NCBI RefSeq assembly: GCF_027913215.1
Contig: NZ_CP115784.1
Location: 682,001 to 746,000 of the forward strand
Direction of reading: 5' to 3'
Length of the DNA: 64,000 nt
Source of the DNA: Paracoccus aerodenitrificans
GTDB lineage: Bacteria; Pseudomonadota; Alphaproteobacteria; Rhodobacterales; Rhodobacteraceae
Shown here: positions 1-9,326 of the stretch, one piece after another
Layout of the letters: each line of letters begins with the position of its first letter
Position numbering within the stretch: position 1 is the stretch's first letter
Notes under the pieces: model-generated
Databases searched by the model: none
Told to the model about the DNA's origin: nothing
The model's input: the letters and a program-made list of their open reading frames with translations, nothing else
Made by a program: the position numbers and the translations under genes

Positions 1-129
1 GACATACAGAAGCATCCAGAATCCAGGCGGGTGCAAGGATCGCTATACCTGGATCGCGCTCGAGACCGACATGTTGGCCATCACCGCGACTGAGCGTGCG
101 GAAAACCTTCACGTCCGAGCCAAAATAGG

Positions 130-405
130 CATGCCATTGATAATGAACCCGATAAACTTGGCCGACATGGGCAGAATGAACGGGAACTGGCCATGAACCG
201 TCGCAACGCGCTATTCGCCGGCCACGATGAGGGCGGAAAAAACTGGGCCCGCTTCGCCAGCCTGATCGGCTCGTGCAAGATGAATGGTGTCGAACCCTAT
301 GCCTACCTGCGCGATCTGTTCACGAAACTGGCCAATGGCCATCTCGACAAGGACATCGATGCCCTGATGCCGTGGGCTTACGCCCAGCAGGGCTGGGATG
401 CATAG
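130..405 (+). pseudogene. IS66-family transposase, C-terminal remnant
   Basis: The last 70 codons from the ATG at 193 read as the C-terminal domain of an IS66 transposase: NRRNALFAGHDEGG, then ASLIGSCKMNGVEPYAYL and a tail ending DALMPWAYA. In the same frame IDNEP is readable at about 136-150, as in the conserved IDNxPVERAIRPIA stretch. The linker between IDNEP and NRRN is too long and does not match, so this part is scrambled. The catalytic DDE core is not visible upstream, and only about 130 bases of the window precede it. I read it as a decayed IS66 end, not a working gene. Confidence 0.75.
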
Positions 406-1006
406 GGACCTCGTCTCGTAGTCCCTGACGAGCTACCGACCGTCATCCGCTTCATCCCACCGCGACACCGCGCAAGGGCAAAATCAATGGGGCGTGACCG
501 CCGCTTACCGTCTTTCCAGGGTTCGAACCCGTTGGTTTCGGACCATTCGTTGAAGTCCCCCGCGATCAGGGCCGTCTCATACTGTCCGTTTGCCAGAACC
601 TCTCGAATACGCTCCATCTGTTGCAACCGATGGCTTCGCATGAGTCCCAGATGCGTTCCGACGACGACCAGACCTGCGCATCGCGCCAACACGGCTCCGC
701 GTGGTTCGAGCCCGGGAAGGTCAAGCCTGTCCATCGCCTCTACATCAAAACCATCACACGCGAGAATCGCGTTTCCGTGCCAGCCGAGGCTCACGTCGCT
801 GCCCGCTGATCGACGATGCGGTAATCCGTTTCTCCCCGGATCATCTCCGGCGGCAAGGCGGCAGATCGCCTGCCCAGACGGCGATCGGCCTCCTGCAAGA
901 CAACGATGTCGGCATCGACCTCGCGCAGGATGGCGAGAATACGCTCCGGGTCGCGCCTGCGATCCAGTCCGACCGCCTTTCGTATGTTGTAGCTGACAAT
1001 CCTCAT
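378..1006 (-). pseudogene. Endonuclease/exonuclease/phosphatase (EEP) family protein, frameshifted
   Basis: The natural start is the ATG at 1006, giving MRIVSYNIRKAVGLD, the usual opening of the EEP proteins that sit beside alphaproteobacterial phospholipase-D genes. The frame continues through DADIVVLQEADRRLG to about base 810. There the reading must shift to continue with VSLGWHGNAIL, LEPRGAVLA, VVGTHLGL and the catalytic GDFNEWSE. So one frameshift at about 800-815 breaks the gene. Similarity stops near 490, before the family's usual C-terminal SDHLP motif, so the 3' end also looks lost, perhaps through the adjacent IS66 debris. The start lies six bases past the cardiolipin synthase stop, which indicates a two-gene operon. 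Confidence 0.7.
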
Positions 1007-1011
1007 TACTC

Positions 1012-2430
1012 TCAAAGAAGCGGTGCCCAAAGCCGCGCAAGAGGCGAACTGATCCGGATGTGAAGCGGCTGATCGACAAGCGCGCTGATCAGTTCATCGC
1101 TCTGTACAAAATCGTCAGACAGCATGCGCTCCACGTCGGACGCAAAGGCCCCGTCTGCGACGAAGACCATGCTCTCGAAATTGAGCCGGAAGGAACGGTT
1201 GTCGAGGTTCGCGGTCCCGACCGCTGCCAGATCGTCATCCACGAGAATGACCTTCTGGTGCAAAAAGCCGTCGCAATAGCGGAAGAACCGCACGCCTGTT
1301 GCACGCAATTCGTCGAAATAGGCGTGCGAAGCGAGCCACGGCAGATAATGGTCGATCGTGGAGGGGAGCAGAATCCGCACATCCCGACCTGAAAGGGCCG
1401 CAGAGACGAGCGCGGACATGATGTCGGTGTCCGGTACGAAATAGGGCGAGGCGATCCAGATCCTGTCCCGGGCAGCCGTGATCGCGGTGAAGAACATCAG
1501 GCTACCGCTGTCGATCGGGTCTCCGGGCCCCGTTGGCACTAGGGCTGCAAGCGTCGCGTTTTCCGGGTCCGTCGCGTCACCCGCCTCCCATGGCAAATCG
1601 TCCGTCAGCGACTCGCCGCTGGCCCAATGCCAGTCCTCCGCGAAAACGGCTTGTATCTGCCCCGCGACCGGCCCCCGGATCTCGACATGTGTGTCTCTCC
1701 AGCGGCCGAACTGCGGGTCAAGGCCGAGATACTCGTCGCCCACGTTGTGCCCGCCGACAAAGGCCACGTCACCGTCGACGACAACCGTTTTGCGATGATT
1801 ACGAAAGTTGATCTCCAACCGCGATGTTGGACCTCTGGAGTGATCCGGGTTCAGCACGGCGACACCGGCGTCGCGCAATCTGGCGGCCCAGGCCTCCGGC
1901 AGTTTCTGGCTGCCCACCCCGTCATACATCACGCGGACCTTCACGCCGCGCGCGGCGGCAGCAACGAGGTGATCCGCCAAACGCCGTCCAAGCCCGTCGT
2001 CTCGTATGATGTAGAACTGCACACATACGCTTTCGCGCGCGCTGTCGACCACTGCGCAGATGGCATCGAAGGTCGCGCCGCCGTCGATCAGCAGCCGGAC
2101 CTCATTTCCGCCGGTAAAGGGCAGTCCCCCGATGCGTTCGAGCGCGCGCAGCGTTTTCTCCCGTTCAAACGGGAGGGTGCCTCTGCTCGCTTCGGTATCT
2201 TGTATGCTGAACAGGTCATGGCTTTCTCGCCATGCCGCGCGATAGTCGCGGACTTTGCGGCGACCGAGCACAAGGAAGGCTGGAACGCCGAACCACGGCG
2301 ATGAAACGAGAAAGACGACCCAAGCGGCTGCACCCTGTGGTGTGCGCGCCGATGCAATCGCGGCCCAGACGCAATAGGCGACTGCCAAGGCGCCAAAAAC
2401 AGCCAGTATTGTCGCAAGAACTGTCGTCAC
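1012..2430 (-). CDS. cls: Cardiolipin synthase (phospholipase D superfamily)
   Basis: Joins two phosphatidylglycerol molecules (or a related pair) into cardiolipin at the inner membrane. The 472-residue length fits ClsA-type enzymes (E. coli ClsA is about 486). Two hydrophobic helices at residues 3-25 and 35-56 form the PLDNc-type membrane anchor. Both HKD motifs are intact: HRKTVVVDG from His212 and HQKVILVDD from His391, each followed by the conserved asparagine region (GGHNVGDEY and GTANLDNRS). The start is the ATG at 2430. The next gene, an EEP protein, begins six bases after the stop, a pairing common in alphaproteobacteria. Nothing suggests damage in this copy. Confidence 0.9.
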   Translation of the reverse strand: MTTVLATILAVFGALAVAYCVWAAIASARTPQGAAAWVVFLVSSPWFGVPAFLVLGRRKVRDYRAAWRESHDLFSIQDTEASRGTLPFEREKTLRALERIGGLPFTGGNEVRLLIDGGATFDAICAVVDSARESVCVQFYIIRDDGLGRRLADHLVAAAARGVKVRVMYDGVGSQKLPEAWAARLRDAGVAVLNPDHSRGPTSRLEINFRNHRKTVVVDGDVAFVGGHNVGDEYLGLDPQFGRWRDTHVEIRGPVAGQIQAVFAEDWHWASGESLTDDLPWEAGDATDPENATLAALVPTGPGDPIDSGSLMFFTAITAARDRIWIASPYFVPDTDIMSALVSAALSGRDVRILLPSTIDHYLPWLASHAYFDELRATGVRFFRYCDGFLHQKVILVDDDLAAVGTANLDNRSFRLNFESMVFVADGAFASDVERMLSDDFVQSDELISALVDQPLHIRISSPLARLWAPLL

Positions 2431-2908
2431 CTGGCGAGCGGCTCCCGAGTCAAAGAGTAAAATAGCGCGCTTATCGTAGCAGCGATTTTAGAAACGGAAA
2501 TGCCATGGTTAGTGCGGCGACTGCCTAGGGTTAATATAGTGTCAAATTCTGCAATGCAGCGAATGGCAGGTTTGTCTAAGATTTTTTGATGCGGGCCAGT
2601 GCGTTAGGTTTGTGTTGGGCGGTGTGGCCCGCGTTGACAAATCTGACAAGGTGGAAGCCGCGGGACGCTGGCGCTGTTCTATGGGGAAAGTGCGGGCATC
2701 GGTCGCTGATGTCGTTTTGAGTTTGGACAGCTCGTAGATGTTTGGAGGGTTGGTTGCCCGATCTTTGGGCCACTATCGGGCGTCTCTGTTGGTCTTTTGG
2801 CTTTGGTTTGGCTCTCATTGCGCCGCATGGATGGCATTGAGACAAAGCGTCCCTTCGACCGACGTGGAGAGCGTCGGACCGGTGAACGCGTATGAGGCGG
2901 GCGGTTCA

Positions 2909-4105
2909 TCATGCGGCCTGCTTTCTTGGTGGTGCCCGGGTTCGGGGGATTTGGCCACGCCGGAAGGTCTCGACGATGCGCATCTGTCCACCACAGTCGG
3001 GACATGGCTCGCGCAATGTGAGGGGTGGTGGCGTTTCTTCTGACGGCGGGTCCGGCTCCGCCTGTTTCATGTCCCCAAGCAATGCGCGGATCCGGGCGAC
3101 TTTCTGTTTGCGACCGGCCCCGGCCAGGAAGCCATAGTGGCGAATGCGATGGAACCGGTCTGGTAGGACGTGCATCAGGAAGCGGCGTATGAACTCGTGT
3201 GTTGGCAGGCGCATCACCTTCATGCGGTCCCCGTTCCTGATCCTGTAGTCCTTCCATTTGAACGCGACGGTGGCGGCATCGGCGCTGACCAGGCGGTGGT
3301 TGGAGATGGCGACGCGGTGGGTATATCGTGACAGGTATGCCAGCACGGCCTCCGGTCCGCCGAAGGGTGGCTTGGCATAAACCACCCAGTCGGTTTTGCG
3401 GAACGGCGTGAGCCATTCGGCGAAGGCGCGGGCCTCTGCCAATTTGGTGAGATCACCGAAGAACCTCAGTTGTCCTGCGCGGTGCAAGGCCATCAGCCCT
3501 TCGACAAACAACCGCCGGAACAGCCGCGACAGCACGCGCACATGCAAAAAGAACCCAGGCTTGCACGCAACCCACCTTGTGCCGTCCGACGACAGGCCAC
3601 CACCTGGGACGATCATGTGGATGTGGGGATGATGGGTGAGCGCTGATCCCCACGTATGCAGGACGCTGGTCATGCCGACGCGTGCGCCGAGGCGTTTGGG
3701 ATCGGCTGCAATGGTCGCCACCGTCTGAGCCGACGCTTTGAACAACAGGCCGTAGACCGCCCGTTTGTTCCAAAGCGCAATGCGTGCGATGTCGGCTGGC
3801 AGCGTGAACACCACATGGAAGTATTCCACCGGCAACAGGTCTTCGGCGCGGGCCGCCATCCAGTCACGCGCCGCCGGTGCCTGGCATTTGGGACAATGCC
3901 GGTTCTTACAGCTGTTATAGGCGATATGCTGGTGGTTGCACTTCGTGCAGGCTGCCACATGCCCCCCGAGCGCCTCTGTGCGACAGGCCTCTATCGCCGA
4001 CATGACGCGCAGTTGGCTGAGGTTCAGATGCCCAGCATTGGTCCGCCGATAAGCCGGACCATGAGCGCGAAAGATATCGGCAACCTCGAGCTTCGAGCGC
4101 GGCAC
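2909..4105 (-). CDS. IS91-family transposase (HUH rolling-circle type)
   Basis: Moves the element by rolling-circle single-strand transfer. The 398-residue protein has an N-terminal zinc-ribbon region (CTKC at residues 53-56, then SCKNRHCPKC) and the YFHVVFTLP signature. The metal-binding HUH motif lies in HHPHIHMIVPGGG, and the nucleophile region is YLSRYTHRVAISNHRL. A second CPDCGG zinc knuckle lies near the C-terminus. It starts 12 bases after the stop of the upstream recombinase, so both are probably co-transcribed. About four in five residues match the copy at 9327-10520 by eye, so the two elements are distinct relatives and not a recent duplication. It looks intact. Confidence 0.9.
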   Translation of the reverse strand: MPRSKLEVADIFRAHGPAYRRTNAGHLNLSQLRVMSAIEACRTEALGGHVAACTKCNHQHIAYNSCKNRHCPKCQAPAARDWMAARAEDLLPVEYFHVVFTLPADIARIALWNKRAVYGLLFKASAQTVATIAADPKRLGARVGMTSVLHTWGSALTHHPHIHMIVPGGGLSSDGTRWVACKPGFFLHVRVLSRLFRRLFVEGLMALHRAGQLRFFGDLTKLAEARAFAEWLTPFRKTDWVVYAKPPFGGPEAVLAYLSRYTHRVAISNHRLVSADAATVAFKWKDYRIRNGDRMKVMRLPTHEFIRRFLMHVLPDRFHRIRHYGFLAGAGRKQKVARIRALLGDMKQAEPDPPSEETPPPLTLREPCPDCGGQMRIVETFRRGQIPRTRAPPRKQAA

Positions 4106-4117
4106 CGCCCGTGCCGA

Positions 4118-4996
4118 TCACTCCGACCTTCGGTCCTGAAGCTGTGCCAACAGCTCATAGGGGCTGTCGGTGTCGCGGATCAGCTTGGTCGCCACATGGG
4201 TATACTGCGCGGTGGTGCTCAGCTTCGCGTGGCCCAGCAAAACCTGAATGACCCTGACATCCGTCCCAGCCTCAAGTAGATGCGTCGCGAAGCTGTGGCG
4301 CAAACTATGCAACGTGCTGCGCGGCTTCTTGATCCCCGCCAAATGCTTGGCGGCGCTGAAGGCGCGATGTAATTGCCGGGGCGACAGCGGGTTGATCCTC
4401 GGCTTGCCCGGAAACAGCCAACCATCGGGGCGCGCTTCTTTCCAATAGTCCCGCAACAAGCCAAGCAGTCCTGGCGAGAGCATGACTTTGCGGTCTTTCC
4501 CGCCCTTACCCTTCTCGACATGGATCAGCATGCGGTCGCTGTCGATATCGGTGACCTTGAGATTGCAGACCTCCGACGCCCTCAGCCCCGTACCATAGGA
4601 GATACTGAGCGCTGCGCGATACTTCAGCCCCGGTCCTGGCGCGACCCTGAGTATCTCGAATACCTCCTCAGCGCTGAAAACGACCGGGAGTTTCCGTGGC
4701 TCCGTGCGAAAATGCAGGCAGTCCTTCATCTCAGGGCGCTTGCACGTCGTCTCGAAAAAGAACCGCAGCCCGACAAGTCGCGCGTTGTAGGTCGATGGCG
4801 TGACATTCGTGTCGACCATATGAAGTTGGTAGGCGCGCAAGTCTTCGGGCGTCGCAGTATCTGGCGACCGCCCCAGGAACTCGGCAAGATATCGAACCGC
4901 CCTGATATGCGCCTTCTGCGAGCCTTCGCTCAGCCCTTTTATCCGCATGTCTTCGATCATCCGCGCACGCAGCGGTGTTGTCTGTTGGTCCACCAT
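4118..4996 (-). CDS. Tyrosine recombinase of the IS91-type element
   Basis: XerC/D-like site-specific recombinase of 292 residues that accompanies many alphaproteobacterial IS91 elements. The N-terminal SAM-like core-binding domain covers roughly residues 1-100. The catalytic domain shows TGLRASEVCNL (first Arg), HSLRHSFATHLLE (His-x-x-Arg), LLGHAKLSTT (His) and the nucleophile in QYTHVATK. All five catalytic positions are present. It precedes the transposase on the same strand with a 12-base gap. Its exact role in IS91 movement is not well established; resolving or integrating transposition products is an inference. Confidence 0.85.
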   Translation of the reverse strand: MVDQQTTPLRARMIEDMRIKGLSEGSQKAHIRAVRYLAEFLGRSPDTATPEDLRAYQLHMVDTNVTPSTYNARLVGLRFFFETTCKRPEMKDCLHFRTEPRKLPVVFSAEEVFEILRVAPGPGLKYRAALSISYGTGLRASEVCNLKVTDIDSDRMLIHVEKGKGGKDRKVMLSPGLLGLLRDYWKEARPDGWLFPGKPRINPLSPRQLHRAFSAAKHLAGIKKPRSTLHSLRHSFATHLLEAGTDVRVIQVLLGHAKLSTTAQYTHVATKLIRDTDSPYELLAQLQDRRSE

Positions 4997-5172
4997 GGGA
5001 ACCTCCTATCCGTTGATTGAGAGACCCCAATCGTCGGATAGACGTGCCCATTTCCAAAATCCCGGTGGTCAGATCATCGCGCCGCACTCACAACAAGCGC
5101 CCCTGCCGCGGCAGCGGCTTCGTCCTCGTCCCGCAAAATGACCGATGTGAGCCCTTAGCTGCCGGTCACACG

Positions 5173-5937
5173 TCAGCCCGGCAACGTGACGATGATTGCG
5201 CCGCGACGGGTCGCCACAACGGTATGCTCATATTGTACAACTGGCGCGGCTGGCTCGCTGTAGAGGGTCCAATCGTCATCGGCGCCTGACGTTGCCCACC
5301 TTCCGCCGCGCGAAAGGAACGGCTCAACGGTCAGCACGAGGCCGTTGTGCATCCGGCGCTTGTCTCCCTTGGTAGGCCAGGTCGGAACCTCTTCGGGAGC
5401 CTCATGCAGAGCTTTGCCAATTCCGTGGCTGGCCAGGTTCCGGATCAGTGTATAGCCGCGCTTGGTGGCGAAGGTGCCGATGGCTTTGCCGATCCCGGCC
5501 AGCGGCTTGTCATGCCCGACCTGCGCGATGCCGATCTGCATGGCGCGCTTTCCGTCGCGACAGAGCTGGTCAAGGGACGTTTGAAGCGGGCCGAGGCCAA
5601 AGGTCGCCCCGGTGTCAGCAAAGTAGCCATTGAAAGACGCGGACACGTCGATGTTGACCAGATCCCCGGTTGCAAGCCTACGCTCGCCGGGGATGCCATG
5701 GGCGATCTCCTCGTTGACGCTGATGCAAGTCGTGCCCGGAAAATCATACGTGGCCTGAGGTGCCGAGACGGCTCCCTCCCGTTCCAGCAACTCGTGGCCG
5801 ATGCTGTCGAGCTCGCGCGTTGTCATGCCGGGCTCCATGGCCGCTGCCATGGAATGCATGGTGTTGGCGACAATCCGGCCAATCTTCTTTAAGCCTTCCA
5901 GTTCATCTTGGTGCGTGATCGTCATCTTGTGTCTCAT
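5173..5937 (-). CDS. map: Methionine aminopeptidase, type I
   Basis: Removes the N-terminal methionine from new proteins. All dinuclear metal ligands are present at family positions: D97 (VNIDVS), D108 (FADTG), H171 (SHGIG), E205 (VEPF) and E237 (QYEHT), with the substrate-contacting H80 in AHGIPG. The 254-residue length is normal. The listed start is the ATG at 5937; the ATG at 5925 (MTITHQDELEG) is an equally good start. An essential core map gene normally sits in a conserved chromosomal context. Here it lies between two IS91 elements beside unrelated regulators, so it is probably an accessory second copy. The stop lies about 48 bases from the IS91 boundary. Confidence 0.92.
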   Translation of the reverse strand: MRHKMTITHQDELEGLKKIGRIVANTMHSMAAAMEPGMTTRELDSIGHELLEREGAVSAPQATYDFPGTTCISVNEEIAHGIPGERRLATGDLVNIDVSASFNGYFADTGATFGLGPLQTSLDQLCRDGKRAMQIGIAQVGHDKPLAGIGKAIGTFATKRGYTLIRNLASHGIGKALHEAPEEVPTWPTKGDKRRMHNGLVLTVEPFLSRGGRWATSGADDDWTLYSEPAAPVVQYEHTVVATRRGAIIVTLPG

Positions 5938-6211
5938 CAGCGGTGTCGGAGCCTCAGGGCATTAACACCGGGAGGCAGCTTTGTCCCGCTCAGCGGACCT
6001 TCGTCCTCGGAAAATGCTGCATCATGGACGAATGGCCGGTCTGGTGAAGCTGCGGCGCGGCATCGGCGTGCTGGATGGAAGGCCGCTTTGGGCCGGGAGC
6101 GACGGCCGCCGCTGCCTGCCAGGCGCACGACCCGCTGCGTCACCGCATGACCGCTCCGAGCCCAACTCGCCCATTCGACAGGTGCGGCGAGTGTCCGGTT
6201 CTACCAGCCTG

Positions 6212-7066
6212 CTATCCGAAGATTGCGGCGATATAGCTCCTCAAAGAGGTAGTCCCGAGGATAGGTTCATCCGCTGGCATCGTTTTCCCGTCGATCATGC
6301 GACGGGTCATGCAGGCATAAGATGCTGCGGCTTCGTGCGAGAATCCGAACTCGCGGAACGTGTCTTCGAGCGCATCCCGGGGAATTTCCTGAACCTCTAC
6401 TTCGCGATCCATCTTCTCTGCAAAGGCAGAGGCGACATCGTTGGCGGAATAGCGCTCTGGTCCTTCAACATGTTGGATGCCAACATCTTCGGTTCCCGAC
6501 ATCAACCGCCGCGCGGCGGCTTTTCCGAGGTCGGACGGGGCCACCATCGGGATTGACAGATCGGCCGGAAAGAAGCTCGGAAGGGTGCCGTTCTCCTGCA
6601 CGGGTTCCGCCATCCCGGCCCAGTTGCTCAAGTAATACCCCGCCCGATTGATCGCGGCTGGTATTGATTGGCTTTTCAGGGCCTGCTCGAACTCGTGCAG
6701 GACAGTCAGGTCGCCGCAGCGTTCGCCATCGAAGGCACCGTAGGTCGAGGCGGCAACAACCTTTTCGAGTCCCGAGCCATCGAGCGCCGCGATGATCGCA
6801 GCGACATTCTCACGTTCTTCTTTGTCTGTGTCGCTTGACGGGTCCGCTGGCGGGTTAAGAAGAAAGGCACGCTTGCCGGACTGAAAAATGCCCCGTAGCG
6901 CCTCCACGTCGCGAACATCCGAAACGGCAATGCTCGCCCCGGCTTTCTTGAGGTCTTCGCCATGGCTTTCGTCGCGAGTGACGATAGTGACTTCCTCTCC
7001 TTCATCCAAAAGCGCCCGCGCCGTTGCCGATCCAACCTGCCCGGTTCCACCAAGTATCACATACAT
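6212..7066 (-). CDS. NmrA-like NAD(P)-binding oxidoreductase
   Basis: Atypical short-chain dehydrogenase of 284 residues. The N-terminal Rossmann glycine motif is VILGGTGQVGSATARALL (residues 3-20). It is followed by TRDESH, VSDVRDVEALR and the NmrA-typical stretch EKVVAASTYGAF. No YxxxK catalytic pair is evident, as in NmrA and NmrB-type redox sensors and quinone reductases. A YafY-type WYL regulator sits 70 bases upstream on the same strand, which may control it; such pairs are common. The substrate cannot be read from the sequence. Base composition and codon use look like the neighbours, with no sign of damage. Confidence 0.82.
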   Translation of the reverse strand: MYVILGGTGQVGSATARALLDEGEEVTIVTRDESHGEDLKKAGASIAVSDVRDVEALRGIFQSGKRAFLLNPPADPSSDTDKEERENVAAIIAALDGSGLEKVVAASTYGAFDGERCGDLTVLHEFEQALKSQSIPAAINRAGYYLSNWAGMAEPVQENGTLPSFFPADLSIPMVAPSDLGKAAARRLMSGTEDVGIQHVEGPERYSANDVASAFAEKMDREVEVQEIPRDALEDTFREFGFSHEAAASYACMTRRMIDGKTMPADEPILGTTSLRSYIAAIFG

Positions 7067-7138
7067 CCCAGACTCCTTTCCAAATAACGACCGGGGGTTT
7101 AACAGCCGGGTTTGACAGAATGTGTCAGGAGTCTTCGG

Positions 7139-7822
7139 TCAGAGGTTCGCGTGCGGTTCGAGCATGCGATAGTCGGCGAGCAGGCTGTTGCGGGAACGCG
7201 GAATGTTTTCTTCGCGCAAGATCAAGCTGTCGATCCGGTCGATGCGAAAATGGCGGAAGGCATCGCGCAGCTCGCACCAGGCCGCAAGCATTTCCACCTG
7301 ATCGAAAAAGCCGAGTGCGACAGGCCAGACAACCCTGTTGTTCGGATTTCGACCATCGGTCCGGTATGTGATTTGGAGCTTCCGACGATTCCGCATCGCG
7401 CGTCGGATCGTCTTCAATTCCTCGCGCCGCTCAGTTTTGGCTGAACCGACGGTCAGCCCGTTCCCCAGCATCTGTGCTTCAGCTCGGTCTCCCATCCCAT
7501 CCGCTATTTTAAACAATGCGGAATCAGCCGCTTTCGCGATCTCGCTGTCACCTCGCGCAAGCACGAAGCGCAAACCCAACAGAACGGCATCAGCCTCGTC
7601 TCGTGTAAATGCCATCGAGGGCAGAAAAAAGCCGGGGCGCAGGATGAACCCGGTGCCTGCCTCGCCTTCGACCGGCACGCCTAGTTCCAGCAGTGTTTCC
7701 ATATCCCGATAGATGGTGCGCTCTGAGACGCCAAATTGTTCTGCCAAGGCTTTCGCGGTCACGGCCCCCCGCCGTTCCCGAAGAGATTGAAGAAGTTGAA
7801 GAAGTCGGCCTGACCGTTGCAT
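7139..7822 (-). CDS. YafY-family HTH/WYL transcriptional regulator
   Basis: 227 residues with an N-terminal winged HTH of the HTH_11 type (residues 5-60: SLRERRGAVTAKALAEQFGV, SERTIYRDMETLLELGVPV) and a WYL-type C-terminal sensing domain from about residue 140 (RKLQITYRTDGR, VVWPVALGFF, WCELRDAFRHFRIDRI). Such proteins often repress a linked oxidoreductase gene, here the NmrA-like gene 70 bases downstream on the same strand. The 200-base gap upstream to 8023 should hold divergent promoters for this gene and the ArsR gene. A direct operator was not identified. Confidence 0.85.
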   Translation of the reverse strand: MQRSGRLLQLLQSLRERRGAVTAKALAEQFGVSERTIYRDMETLLELGVPVEGEAGTGFILRPGFFLPSMAFTRDEADAVLLGLRFVLARGDSEIAKAADSALFKIADGMGDRAEAQMLGNGLTVGSAKTERREELKTIRRAMRNRRKLQITYRTDGRNPNNRVVWPVALGFFDQVEMLAAWCELRDAFRHFRIDRIDSLILREENIPRSRNSLLADYRMLEPHANL

Positions 7823-8022
7823 CTGACAAATATAGCTGGACGAAAGAATTCCCGAAAGCTGCCGTTCGCTGGAAGGTCAGCAAAGTCCCGCTGTGCCGTC
7901 GCTCAGGCAAGCTGCGGCGATGGTCGGGAGCGAGCCCAGACCAACGTTCCTGCTGCGTCGCGGCGAATATCCGTTTGTAGAAATAGTTTGCTAAACGGCC
8001 AACTTTTTGTATAGTTGGCTAC

Positions 8023-8376
8023 ATGGAAAACTATCAATCCGCGCTCGATACTGCCTTTCATGCTCTTGCCGACCCGACTCGTCGGGCCATGATCGCACGG
8101 CTGATTGAGGGACCTGCGTCGGTCAAGGAGCTTGCGGAGCCTTTCGAAATGGGCCTCCCGTCATTCCTTAAGCATGTGAAGGTTCTGGAAGCCAGTGGGC
8201 TAATCAGCTCGGAGAAGACCGGACGGGTTCGAACCTGTCGCCTAGTGCCAACGCACCTCGCTGCTGCGGAAGGCTGGCTTAATGAACAGCGGGCTATCTG
8301 GGAGGCTCGAACCGATCGCCTGGCCGCATTCGCCGAAAATCAACATGCATCGGAGACGAACAATGACGTCGAATAA
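8023..8376 (+). CDS. ArsR-family winged-helix transcriptional regulator
   Basis: Small DNA-binding regulator of 117 residues. It opens with LDTAFHALADPTRRAMIARL, the classic ArsR start for the subgroup linked to SRPBCC proteins. The recognition region is SVKELAEPFEMGLPSFLKHV, followed by the wing LEASGLISSEKTGRVRTCRL. There is no CxC metal-binding motif, so it is not an arsenic or metal sensor by sequence. Its 3' end overlaps the SRPBCC gene start at 8363 by 14 bases, a translationally coupled pair that is very common in proteobacteria. Confidence 0.9.
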   Translation: MENYQSALDTAFHALADPTRRAMIARLIEGPASVKELAEPFEMGLPSFLKHVKVLEASGLISSEKTGRVRTCRLVPTHLAAAEGWLNEQRAIWEARTDRLAAFAENQHASETNNDVE

Positions 8377-8827
8377 CCAACTGTCCGTATCCAGACTGAT
8401 CAATGCTCCGCGTTCTGCGGTCTGGCGGGCCTGGGCGAACCCAAAGAACTTCGAGCAGTGGTGGATACCCGCCCCTATGGTTTGCCGGGTCGAAAAGATG
8501 GACCTTAACCCCGGCGGGGGCTTCGAGACCCTGATGAGCGAAGACGGCGGTGAATTTAAGCCTCATGTGGAGGGGTGTTTTCTAGACATTGTCCCGCAGG
8601 AACGGATCGTTTTCACCACGGCGCTGAAGGAAGGATGGGAGCCTGCGGAACCATGGCTGACGTTGACCTCAATCATCACAATGGAGGACGAAGGTAGCGG
8701 CACACGATACATCGCCCGTGCCCTCCACAAGAATCCCGAGGACAGCCGAAAACATGAAGAGATGGGGTTCGAGGAAGGCTGGGGAAGCACCATAGACCAG
8801 CTAGCGAAGTTGGCCGAAAAACTTTGA
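8363..8827 (+). CDS. SRPBCC (AHSA1-like) domain protein
   Basis: START/Bet v 1-like fold protein of about 154 residues. It has SRLINAPRSAVWRAWANPKN at the N-terminus, then FEQWWIPAP, LNPGGGFETLM and the closing helix EEMGFEEGWGSTIDQLAKLA. This matches the activator-of-Hsp90 homologue family (COG3832), which binds small hydrophobic ligands. The ATG at 8363 was chosen because it begins the family homology and overlaps the ArsR gene. An upstream in-frame ATG at 8282 would put the start deep inside arsR. The ligand and cellular role are unknown; regulation by the ArsR partner is the likely arrangement. Confidence 0.85.
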   Translation: MTSNNQLSVSRLINAPRSAVWRAWANPKNFEQWWIPAPMVCRVEKMDLNPGGGFETLMSEDGGEFKPHVEGCFLDIVPQERIVFTTALKEGWEPAEPWLTLTSIITMEDEGSGTRYIARALHKNPEDSRKHEEMGFEEGWGSTIDQLAKLAEKL

Positions 8828-9326
8828 AGCAATCAGCAGGCAGATAGAGCGGACATCCGAGTCCGCGGAGCGAGGGGCAGGATGGTCCGCATAGCAGACT
8901 GTGACCTGCCGATTTCGTTGCGCCAAGCACGAACGTCTGCTCTCGGGAAGCTGCATGGCAGCATCAATCGGGGGACGACCGACCGCAATGGTGAAGGATT
9001 TTCGACGCGGGCCGTGGCGCAACATTTCCTGGCGGTGCTTCGTCGGCCCGCGTTGGAAATCCTCCCAAGGTGGAAGCCGCGGTGGCCAGGTGCTGTCTAT
9101 GGGGAAAGTGCGCTGAGGTTTCCAGCGCCGGTGCAGCGTGGTGTGCGGTTCGAAGGCTGTAGACCGTTCCCAATGGCGCCCTGATCCGCCCAGATGATGC
9201 TGTTCGGTCTCGGATGGCGCATTCCGTCGGCGGCTCGTCGGTGCGGCGCCGCGTAGTGCAAAGCTGAGCCGGGCCGGGCCGACTGCAAGATCCGGAGTGG
9301 TGTTCGTGACAGTGACGGGCGTTTCG

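Larger units (their letters stand above)
2651..5125. mobile_element. IS91-family element, copy 1
   Basis: Contains a Y2-type IS91 transposase and an upstream tyrosine recombinase, both on the minus strand. The ends are set by comparison with the second copy at 9070-11549. Shared sequence begins GTGGAAGCCGCGG just after a CAAG tetranucleotide (2647-2650). It stops after GCGGCTTCGTCC near 5125. IS91 elements insert next to CAAG or GAAC, so CAAG at the end downstream of the transposase gene fits the rolling-circle origin end. No terminal inverted repeats or target duplication are expected for this family. The right boundary is approximate by a few tens of bases. Confidence 0.75.

Noticed and set aside
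5938..6211. A small gene upstream of methionine aminopeptidase
   Set aside because: Open frames on both strands lack any recognised motif or ribosome binding site.
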